A stretch of DNA of 28,767 bases from Gnetum montanum (taxonomy: Eukaryota; Streptophyta; Gnetopsida; Gnetales; Gnetaceae): positions 1,297-30,063 of the forward strand of contig MNCI01016076.1 in assembly GCA_015680685.1 (NCBI GenBank), written 5' to 3'. Of the stretch, positions 19,966-28,767 are shown piece by piece (the first letter of the stretch is position 1; each line of letters starts with the position of its first letter). Under the pieces are notes generated by a model. The model was not told where the DNA came from. It did not search any database and was given only the letters and a program-made list of their open reading frames with translations. The position numbers and the translations under genes are program-made.

Positions 19966-20810
19966 TAATGAGTAACTAGTATACCCTACGCCCAACCATA
20001 CAAATCACTAATGTGCACTCATCATTTTGGTTGAATTCTATAGACTTTAGGTTTCTAAGTACACTGGTTCTAGGAAGTGAAGTTAACCATTGCAATCATT
20101 TTCTTCCCAATTCCACTTGTGAAGTGCAAGTGTATGATTAAGTCTAACTAAGGCATATGATTTTTATCATTTTGTTTTTTATGAATTAAGTCACTTAATA
20201 ACAAGAATAAGGTAATTAAATGCCTATTTAATCTAATAACTAGCTAAGCTTTCACTACTCCTAACATAAGCATTTATTCCCACTTTCCATACACATCCTG
20301 GACACACTATAGCGCCATTGGGTTACCAAGCGTTAAGTGCCACTGGGATTACAAAGCGCTAAACATATGCTCAAAGTGGTTGTACTTATGTTTATTATTT
20401 AATCAATATTAATTAATTACTTAGAAACATTAAAGCAAATTGCATGAATATTAAATGCATAAGTAAACAATTAATCTATTCCAAGTGTTGCAAGGTTTGA
20501 TCATAAAAGCTCATCTTTATTGGTGTTCACACTAAGGTGCTAATGTACATCAATGCTCAAATAAATATTTGTACACTTCTTTGGCTTCTACTACGGCCAC
20601 TCAGAAAATATTCTAACTATTGGAAGGAATAACTACAAGCACTTCGCTATAACTAATGAATGATTGCCATAAATGCAATGGGTCAACACACATTTATAGG
20701 TGAAGACAAGGTGCCACATCGATAGGTACATGTCAACGAGTCAAACCCTATGTCGATGGAATCAATTCGATGAGATCCCATCAATGTGGCCTAATAATCA
20801 CAACTCATCA
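19966..20810 (-). repeat. 3' LTR of element C
   Basis: The left end TAATGAGTAA aligns with TGATGAGTAG of the LTR at 10297 (TG changed to TA), and CCCAACCATA follows in both. The right end is CTCATCA, then the polypurine tract. It shares the ACCAAG repeats (about 20312-20362), the TGCAAGGTTT...TCTTTATTG block (also at about 128-157) and a TATA-like site. Length 845 bp against 874 bp at 10297-11170. Confidence 0.7.
20691..20700 (-). promoter_or_regulatory. LTR TATA box
   Basis: The minus strand reads CCTATAAATG, 110 bp inside the U3 end. Upstream of it (20718-20780) are several TCGAT/ATCGA words (ATCGATAGG, GTCGATGG, TTCGATGAG), in the place where the LTR at 6-515 has its GATATC cluster. Confidence 0.5.
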
Positions 20811-20822
20811 TACCCTCATAAC
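20811..20822 (-). other. Polypurine tract of element C
   Basis: The minus strand reads TATGAGGGTA directly before the LTR (TGATGAG), at the place equivalent to 516-527. The sequence beyond it (AAAACTCATCCTC on the plus strand) also matches the other element. Confidence 0.55.
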
Positions 20823-21961
20823 TGAATGAAAACTCATCCTCGAGTGCCTTACAAAATTTTGATAAGGTATGGGATTATTGACTAACTACAAACACACAAA
20901 ATAAACACAACAAAAACTAAGTGTCCAAGTGTATGGATTTACAATCATTACAAAATTTTGGTGTTCAAAATAACAAAATTGAACACCAAGACAAAAACTA
21001 ATAACACAACTCCTCTGATGGCATGAAGACAATGAAGAAGATCAAACGGTCCTAGGCAATGGAGGTTCCTGAGGTTTTGAAGGACCTTCTCCTACTTCGA
21101 GTGCATACGGTGGTTGAGGTGATTGTTGTGGTTATCTGATTATAGCTGCAAGTCTTGGCGAAAGATAGAAGGCATCCAACAATGTCTTGATCTTCTCCTC
21201 CTTACTTTGAGGATCATTCATGGTTCACGTTGCTTCACCAATGTGGGCCAAAATGGGAATATTCCATGGACAAGGCATTGTTGGGAATAGCTCCTTCACG
21301 TTGACAAACCAAGTAGCAAACTATTTATGTTCAATGTCAACTATCTTGAGTGCATTTTGCAGCTCCTAGTAGTCATTCATTCTTCTGGCTAGGTTCTCAA
21401 TAGTTGATCTCTGATCAATAAGCCTCACCTTGAGAACCTTGAGTTCCGCATTTGCAACCTCAAGCTTTTGCTTGGTCTCTTTATGATGCTTGAAATCTAC
21501 CGCATACAACAAGTACAAGCTAGCCACCTACTTCTCCAACTCTGACTATGGCCTTCCAATAGTTAGCATCACCATGTTTGCATATCGAACGTTGGCAAGC
21601 TCCCTATATTCTATCATTTCCTCTATCCATAGCACCTTCATGCAAATTTTAGCCTTGTTGTATGCATTCAATCCATCAAAGATAGGCTACCAAGCATCAC
21701 CTTCTTCCTTAAGCTATTGGAAGGCCTCATTAAGTTTTGTGTTTTCCAATTGGATGTTCTTCTCATTGATTTCTTTCTACAATCCCACCTAGTCCTTGTA
21801 GTGATTTTTAACCTTTTCAAACTTAAGGGCCTCATTTTTCCAAGTGAAAATCTCGATTGCAGATTTCTAGTGCAAGGCATGGACTTCCTCCATCGAGAGG
21901 TTTCTATTCTCTTCTACCAACCTCCTCAACTCAATATTCACCGTGGAAAGCTACTCCTACT

Positions 21962-24753
21962 ATTGATAGATGAATTTAGACATCTATAGTTTTTATGCAT
22001 CAACCTTTCATAGGTATTGATTTTCTGCGGTCAGGGCTTCATTCTCCCAACAAGTTTGCACCAAGTCCTTCTAAATGTTATGCATCATGGCATCAGCCAA
22101 CGACTAGTCAAAGACTATTGCCTCCTTTTCTAACTCAACCTCTTTTAGCTTGGTTTGAAGTTGTTAGAAAGCTTCATCCCGCATGATTGCTTGGTTGAGT
22201 AATGCAAGATCAATAAGGTGAACTCTCAATTTGGTAACTTCTATAGCCAAGAATTGGTTTTCAACTCTATATATTTTAAGTTGGCCCTCCATGATGATGC
22301 ATTTAATCCTTACCTTGAGTAGCTCTAACTTGGTTATAATGATGGTATCTGGAAAGTCAAAGATATCCAGAATCGGTTGCTTGATTCCCACCAATCGGTC
22401 CAACAATTCCTCATGTTGGCTTGCATTCAACCTCTCACTAATAGCTCTTGTGGATGTTTACACATTCCTAAGTGTAGAAACATCTAGTATAAATGTTGTA
22501 GGTGCATTAAGTGCTTTGACCACTCTATCAACAACTACCTCGACCACCGTCTCCTACACTTGGTGCTGCATCACCAAGATAGTTGCCCCCTCACCCTCCT
22601 TCAAACACATTGAAAAGGTAGCAACATTTCTATAGATGTATGGGAATTGTTGTTATTGCAAGAGGGACATCTTTACCTCTCGAGCATTTGGATTCAACCC
22701 TGTGAACACCTTCATGCGTTGGGTAGAGAAAATTGACACTCCACCTTCCATTGACTTATGGTTCAAGCCACTTCATTAAGATGGCTCATGGCTAGTCTAT
22801 ACACAAATAGATCACTACCACTTGTTCATGCTTGCTGCTGTTTCTATTGCAAAAGCTACTCTTGGAGTTCACACATGCACTCAATGGTAGCAGGGGTCTC
22901 TAGCATTGTCTCATGAGTGGGTGGTGGAGGTGATTGTTGTTGCTCCTCTTCATAAATCACCTTCGTCAACATGTTTTACTTCATCATTTCTACCTAGAAA
23001 GTGGTTCAAGCATGTCAGACTATGTCATTCATGTAGTAGGCTATGCCTCCCCACTTGCATAATTTTCTAATGAGGCACAGAAAGGAAAGTGGCTTCTTTT
23101 CACGTTCATTCTCCTTAAAGCGCTTCTCTATCTCAAGATAGATTAGCTGTGAAAGGTTGATGAAAAATATTTTACTTATAGTGCCACATGCACGAGCAAA
23201 GAAGGCTATGATCTTACTGGGCCTCACCATTGGATTTAGCTAAAAGGCCACAATTTTGAAATATGCATGTTCTGCCATGGTGAGTGCACCAACCTTCTTG
23301 TGATCCACTTCGTAGAACCACTACATCCATTCTTTCTTGATGCTTAAATCTACTTGCATTCATGGATGAATTTAGAAATCTATTATTTTTGTGCATCAAC
23401 CTTTTGTAAGCATTAATTTTCTATGATTAGGGCTTCATTCTCTTGACGAGTCTACACCAGGTCCTTCTAAATGTTGTGCATCATGGCATCAGCCAAGGAC
23501 TAGCCAAAGACTATTGCCTCCTTTCTGAACTCAACCTCTTTCAACTTGGTTTGAAGCTGTTGGGCAACTTGGTTTGAAGCTGTTGGAAAGCTTCATCCTA
23601 CATGATTACTTAGTTGAGTAGTGTAGGATCAACAAGGTGGCCTCTTAGTTCGGCAACTTCCGCAACCATGTGTTGGTTTTCAGCTCTATTTATTTCAAGT
23701 TGCCCCTTCATGATGATCCATTTGATCCTTGCCTTGAGCAACTTCAACTGGGTTACAGTGATGGTATCTAGAAGGTCAAAGATATCTAGAATCAATTTCC
23801 TAGTTCCCACCAATCGATCTAGCAATTTCTCATGTTAAATTATGCTCAACCTTCTACTAACAGCTCTTGTGGACATCTGTACATTCCTAAGTGTAGAAAC
23901 ATCTAGTACAGACACAGCAGGTGCATTGAGTGCTTCAACCACTCTGTCATCAACCACTTTAGCCATCTTCAACTACCCTTGGTGCTACATCACCAAGACA
24001 GTTGCCCCCTCACCCTCCTCCAAATGCACCAAAAAGGTAGTAGCATTCCCAGAGATGCCTGGGAATTTCTGTTGTTGCAATAGGGACACCGTGACCTCTT
24101 GGATGTTTGGATTCAGCCTTACAAACACCTACATGTGTTGGGCATAGAAAATTGGCACCCCACCTTCCATTTGACTTATTGTTCAAGCCACATCATTAAG
24201 ATGGCTCATAACTAGTATGTACACAGATGGATCACTATCACTCATTTATGCTTACTTTTGCTGCTATTGTAAGGGCTACTCTCAGAGTTCACATGCACTC
24301 AATGGCAATGTGAGTCTCTAGCATTGTCTCATGAGTGGATGGTGGGGGTGGTTGTTACTGCTCCTCTTCATAAAACACCTTCATAGGCACCTTGTCCTTC
24401 ATCATATCTACCCACCAAGTGGTTGGAGCATGTTAGACTACATCATTCATGTAGTAGGTTACGCCTTCCCTCTTGTATAATTTTTTGATGAGGCATGGAA
24501 AGGAGAGTGCCTTCCTTCCACATTCATTCTCCTTGAAGCACATATCTATTTCAAGATAGAAATCTTTTTCTTACAAGGGCACATGCACAAGCGAAGAAGG
24601 TTGTGATCTACCTAGGCCTCACCATTGGATTTAGGTAAAAGGCCAAAATTTTGAAATATGCATGTTCCACCATGGTGAGTGCACCAAACTCCTTGTGGTC
24701 CACTCTATAGCACCACTACATCCATTCTTTCTTGATGCCTAGATCTACCTGCG
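21962..24753. repeat. Tandem duplication with a unit of about 1,396 bp
   Basis: Unit 1 (about 21962-23357) and unit 2 (about 23358-24753) align over their whole length: GATGAATTTAGA starts at 21969 and 23365, and CCATTCTTTCTTGATGC occurs near both right ends. The copies differ at many positions, so the event is old. It falls inside the extra ORF and is absent from the copy at 560-2401. Boundaries are accurate to about 10 bp. Confidence 0.85.
23542..23587. repeat. 23-bp tandem duplication
   Basis: CAACTTGGTTTGAAGCTGTTGG-type units follow each other at 23542-23564 and 23565-23587, nearly identical. It is present only in unit 2 of the larger duplication. Being 23 bp it shifts the frame of the extra ORF. 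Confidence 0.8.
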
Positions 24754-25738
24754 TTGGAATTTCTGCAAGAGTGGCCCTAGTTTCAAGCAATCCAAGGGCC
24801 TTAGAGATTACTTTCACCGAGTAGGACACAGAGATGTCCTTGATTTTGACCATCGAATTGGCCTGCCTATTGTTCCAGAAGAGATATGTCTCTCCCATGT
24901 ACCACTCCCAATTGGAAGTGAGGATGGGCCACATGGGAGAGTTTTGTAGTTGAGTTTTGACTTCTTGAGGAGCAAACTCCAAGACGGATCTAAAGTTTAA
25001 CTCTTGAAGCACAGATTTTTGGACCTCCTTGGATTTGATTTTCTTAAGGCAAGCATCTATCAGTATGACCTTAAGGCTTGGCCTTGGCCCTAGTGCCTCA
25101 TCTAGGTCTGATTATTTTGTCATGGCCACTTCTTCAAAAAATTTTCTAACAGATTCCACTTTGGGCTCTTCCCAAAGAGGTTTCATTATGTGGGTTTCTA
25201 CCACCTATCCTTGGGGCTTTTCTTAGCCTCTTCCAATTCTTAGCCATTTATCCCTCAATTGGGATGGTCCTCCTTCCTATGTATGCTTCCCTTTTGGTGT
25301 CATATGTGGTTATAACATAACCCAGGATTAGCGTATAATGTATAACTTATAACATTAAAGTACCTTATCTCATTGGGTAGTTACACTTTGGCTAAGTCAT
25401 AACCATGGTGGATTGATTATTTTAATGTTATTTAACTTAGATAGTCACTAAAGTTTATTGGGAGGGATTAACTTTTATAAATTGATGTTTTTAATGTTAG
25501 TTTATTAGTTAAACCCTTGTGGGAGTTAGAAAAATTTTGAAAATTTTTTCATTAAAAACCTAAGTTTTGTGGCACCCATGACTAAGAGCTTACCTTCGGT
25601 AGCTGTAGGACTGAAAAACGAGGTTAATTGGACAAACGGTTTGAAAGTTTTGGACTTTGAAATGTTTTGGGCTCTGAAAATTTCAAAAACTCCCCCCTTG
25701 TTTAAGCTCAAATTGAAAAATGGCATAGTGTGGCTGTA

Positions 25739-25747
25739 TATTTATAG
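25739..25747 (-). promoter_or_regulatory. Candidate internal TATA box upstream of the extra ORF
   Basis: The minus strand reads CTATAAATA about 436 bp before the extra ORF start, in sequence that aligns with the TATA-like site at 2951-2959 (both have a C-rich run within about 60 bp). Function not shown. Confidence 0.35.
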
Positions 25748-26309
25748 GATTTTTATGATATGTCAACAAGGTCTCATCTACATGGTGGCTCCATATACAA
25801 GGTCTAGTTGATGGATCCTATAGTAAAATGTTTTACATTTGAAAATTTTGAAAAATAGGAGTTAGAGCATGAACTTGGTATCCTCAGAGAGCCAGAAAAG
25901 TCATGAACATGATGAAATGCTTGAATAGGGCTTAGATTATGTGAAAAAAGGAGGTTCTAATTGGAGAATGAATTTATAGGAGAAGTGCCACTAAGGAGCT
26001 CATAACTAGATGTAACCAATGAGAAATGTGGAAATATTTGATTGTGAAAATGTCTAAGGATAAAGAACTTAACTATCCTAACCAAGAGAAATGCAAGTGG
26101 ATCCTTCCCATAGCAAGCTCATGCCCCTTTTACTCTTGAATATCCTCAAACCAAGGAGTCTATGGGCCCCATGTTTGATTGATAGTTATGAAAAGTTAAG
26201 GACCTAATCCTGGAAGAATCTACCTAAGAATTTGAACACATAAAACTAAGACATTGAACAAAACGTAGAAAATTGGTAGTGAGGTGAACTATGAAAAGCT
26301 TTGGTGGAT

Positions 26310-26333
26310 GAGAGAGAGAGAGAGAGAGAGAGA
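26310..26333. repeat. (GA)n microsatellite
   Basis: Eleven to twelve uninterrupted GA units. Ordinary simple repeat in the element spacer. Confidence 0.9.
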
Positions 26334-27299
26334 AATGGAGTTTTGAATCATGACCACATGAAGTCCCTTGTGGATTTTGTGGTTAAATGACTCAATAAAG
26401 TCCATCCTTAGTCCAGATAAAAACCAACCACTTCTAGTGACTTTGCATTGATTCTCTACGATAAAATAACCTCCTCAAGACACAAGAATGCTCTCACATA
26501 TCAATCACTGTTCCTAATTGAGAAGAAAAGAGAAGTAAGAAGTGAGAAAGGGTCTTAGTTAGAGGGGACCTTCAAGCATGGGTAACATGTCTTTCTAGTC
26601 CCATAACTAGTACTTGTAGCCCATTATTAAGTCTAAGGGATGTGCTTTGAATTTCCATCATTTTTTTATGCTTTTATGAATTTTTTGGATGGGAACCACA
26701 CCCTGCAAAGACTTTAACTTCCTACTATTGGTCAACAATGAAATGGTAAGAAATCCATGAAAACACTCATGCACCAAAGAGAGTAGGCAAGTGCAGAGGA
26801 TATAAAATTCCCTTGAAGTCACATCCTTTTTAATCCATTTAATCCTTCCCAAGTTTGAAAACTACCAAGGTCCTAAGTTCATTAAATTTCTTATTAAGAA
26901 AGGAACCTCATATTTCCAAAACCAAGAACATTGGAGAATTTTTTGGATGGGTGGATGACATGGACTCACTACCTGTTCCATGAAAAAGAAACCATGTCTT
27001 AGTTATTAAATCCAAAATTTGAAGATAGAATCCAAACATTAGCAATCAAAAACATTAAGTACAAATCAGTATCAATAGTAGCAGCGATACTATGTCCTAT
27101 TAGCAATAAAGGAAAAGAAAACAAACATAAGAAAACCAAACCAAAATAAAATAAAATATACAAGAAATTGTAAGATATTCAAGAAAGGGAAAACATAGTA
27201 AGGCCAATGTAAAATAAAAAATATACATAACAAGAAAATTGTACAACAAATAAGTGTAAACACTGAGGAGTTACTTTGATTGATTAGTGTAGATGGCCA

Positions 27300-28767
27300 T
27301 CTCCCCCATGACTAAGTTGAAAGGAGGAGATCTAAAATAGTGCGTGAAGTTGTCCATATAAAGAGGTGTTTCTAGCACTAGCTATCTTGGGCCCATGGAA
27401 AGGTTTGACTGGTTACATGTTGACAACATGTTTCTTATTTGGGCTCTCAGATTTGTAGATCAACATTGCCCCAAAAAGAAAAGGTGTCATAGATGATATA
27501 AGGTCTTTCCCACAATGTTTGAAACTTAATTCTTTGTGGCACATGTGTGGGGTTCTAGTAAAGAACCTTATCTCCTAATTAAAATTTTACTTTCCTTATT
27601 TTGAGGTCATGGCTTTGCTTATTTAATGCTTTGTGCAATTCATTGAGGGAGAAGGCCACCAATCTTTTCTCATCTAGCACATTAACGTTGATCAATCTCT
27701 CTTTCTATGCTAGACAAAGGTCAAGGTCAAGGTCACAAGCTATTGAAAGTGTACAAAGCTCAAATTGAATAGGAAGCATTGGCAATTTTCTATCCACTAA
27801 CTCATAGGGAGAATAGCCTATAGGAATTTTTCATGTTGAGTGGTAGGCCCAAAGGGCATTGTTAAGTTTAGGTCTCTAGTATCTCCTATATTGGCTAATT
27901 GTTTTTGTTAAGAACTTAGTGATCTCCCTATTGGTAACCTCAACTTGATCGTTGGCTTGGGGTGGTAAGGTGTTGTTAATTTATGATCAACCCCCAAGCG
28001 TCACATAAGCTTTCAAAAGGTGGTGCCTATAAAGTAAGTACCATTATCAAAAACTAGTGCACATGGCACCCCAAACCTATTTACAACATTTTTTTGCACA
28101 AATCGAGCAGCTATAGATGATGTACAATTGATGATAGCTACTACTTCTGCCTATTTCGTACACTAGTCAACAGTGACTATGATGTACATCTTTCCATTTG
28201 ACATGGGTGTGATGGAACCCATTAATTCAATGCCCCACATGTCGAAGGATTCTAGTGGTTTGATCCACTACTGAGGTCCCTCCATATAAGTGGTCATCTC
28301 ACTGTCATGTTCACAGTGTTCACANCATTGGCAATTTTCTATCCACTAACTCATAGGGAGAATAGCCTATAGGAATTTTTCATGTTGAGTGGTAGGCCCA
28401 AAGGGCATTGTTAAGTTTAGGTCTCTAGTATCTCCTATATTGGCTAATTGTTTTTGTTAAGAACTTAGTGATCTCCCTATTGGTAACCTCAACTTGATCG
28501 TTGGCTTGGGGTGGTAAGGTGTTGTTAATTTATGATCAACCCCCAAGCGTCACATAAGCTTTCAAAAGGTGGTGCCTATAAAGTAAGTACCATTATCAAA
28601 AACTAGTGCACATGGCACCCCAAACCTATTTACAACATTTTTTTGCACAAATCGAGCAGCTATAGATGATGTACAATTGATGATAGCTACTACTTCTGCC
28701 TATTTCGTACACTAGTCAACAGTGACTATGATGTACATCTTTCCATTTGACATGGGTGTGATGGAAC
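27300..28767 (-). pseudogene. Ty3/gypsy integrase of element C (decayed, partial)
   Basis: Reading leftward on the minus strand from about 28260: FDMWGIELMG (the first core Asp reads Glu, codon 28226-28228), MYIIVTVD, NRFGVPCALVFDNGTYF (second Asp kept), LGVDHKLTTPYHPKANDQVE (catalytic Glu kept), then IPIGYSPYELVDRKLPMLPI and LWERPYIIYDTFSFWG near the C-terminal end. TAG/TAA codons interrupt it. It aligns with 4640-5600 in element B. The stretch 28326-28767 repeats 27777-28218 exactly, so the true order at the right edge is uncertain. Confidence 0.75.
27777..28767. repeat. 442-bp exact direct repeat flanking an N
   Basis: 27777-28218 and 28326-28767 appear identical base for base, 549 bp apart, with a single N at 28325 directly before the second copy. 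All other repeats in the window are strongly diverged. Unmerged contig ends are the likeliest cause. Confidence 0.85.

Larger units (their letters stand above)
21050..25303 (-). pseudogene. Extra 3' ORF of element C, decayed and internally duplicated
   Basis: The start is ATG at 25301-25303 (MTPKGKHT, then TAG). From 25012 to 24716 a 98-codon open stretch contains ELNFRSVLEFA, SPMWPILTSNWEWYMGE and VKIKDISVSYSVKVISKALG. Then come EHAYFKI.AF.LNPMVRP, FFARACGTISKIFFINLSQL and PLSFLCLIRKLCKWGGIAYY (best seen at 23015-23230). These two halves recall the 'putative plant transposon protein' domain (PF20167), whose known members end in a P.LI..LC...GV motif; this is recollection, not a search. A Leu/Lys/Glu-rich, probably coiled-coil part follows (LLDRLVGIKQPILDIFDF, QLQTKLKEVELEKEA), and the tail near 21055-21140 is Pro-rich. 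The second half of the domain and the coiled coil occur twice because of the duplication at 21962-24753. Many TAG/TAA codons interrupt it. Lacking envelope features, it is not obviously env; function unknown. Confidence 0.6.
25304..27290. other. Non-coding spacer of element C
   Basis: No convincing ORF is present. The stretch corresponds to 2403-4640 in element B, with shared TATA-like region, 27-bp identical block (26570-26596) and A-rich stretch (about 27100-27250). Small open stretches (25526-25811, 26658-26852) show no domain. Confidence 0.45.
19966..28767 (-). mobile_element. Second Ty3/gypsy element of the same family (element C), truncated by the window edge
   Basis: Minus-strand order from the right edge is integrase, non-coding spacer, extra ORF, polypurine tract and 3' LTR. 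This matches element B piece by piece: shared LTR ends, an alignable extra ORF, a TATA-like site and 27-bp block in the spacer, and integrase with the same blocks. gag, protease and RT, and the 5' LTR, would lie beyond the window. It is decayed by stops throughout. Confidence 0.75.

Noticed and set aside
27777-28767. Direct repeats as LTRs
   Set aside because: They consist of integrase coding sequence, have no TG...CA ends, and adjoin an N; an assembly artefact is simpler.
1-28767. tRNA, rRNA or other structured RNA genes
   Set aside because: None was recognised on either strand by eye; only the tRNA-complementary primer site was found.

Overview
The window looks like a piece of a large, repeat-swollen plant genome. 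It is AT-rich, full of old decayed retrotransposons and long gene-poor stretches, and it holds one apparently intact, intron-split plant UDP-glycosyltransferase gene. Age and type of the repeats suggest a gymnosperm, most likely a conifer; this is inference, because no species-specific marker is visible.

Layout. (1) 6-11170: a degenerate Ty3/gypsy LTR retrotransposon on the minus strand. From right to left it has a 5' LTR (10297-11170), a tRNA-Asp-like primer-binding site, gag, protease, reverse transcriptase, RNase H, integrase, a long non-coding stretch with a TATA-like site, an extra 3' ORF, a polypurine tract and a 3' LTR (6-515). A 4-N gap follows a poly-C run at 2746-2775. (2) 11171-13361: low-coding DNA ending in the upstream region of the glycosyltransferase gene. 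(3) 13362-16710, plus strand: the glycosyltransferase, with exons 13362-13878 and 15653-16710 and a 1,774-bp phase-1 intron. They join to 524 codons with an intact catalytic His, a 44-residue PSPG box and no internal stop. (4) 17885-19190, plus strand: a relic of a LINE (non-LTR) reverse transcriptase. (5) 19966-28767, minus strand: the 3' part of a second retrotransposon of the same family as (1), with 3' LTR, polypurine tract, extra 3' ORF carrying a 1.4-kb internal tandem duplication, and integrase. It runs off the right edge, where a 442-bp exact repeat next to a single N looks like an assembly artefact.

How the parts relate. The glycosyltransferase is the only gene likely to make a working protein; it would transfer sugar from a UDP-sugar to an unidentified small molecule in the cytosol. 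The two retrotransposons share LTR ends, LTR-internal short repeats, gene order and the extra ORF after integrase. That is the layout of Tat/Athila-type Ty3/gypsy elements, but the 3' ORF does not look like an envelope protein. It has a basic start, a domain that resembles (from memory) the 'putative plant transposon protein' family, a coiled-coil part and a Pro/Gln-rich tail. This ORF, and a TATA-like site upstream of it in both copies, are the best candidates here for something poorly described. All element genes are broken by stops and frameshifts, and several catalytic acidic residues are lost by G-to-A changes, so the elements cannot now move on their own.
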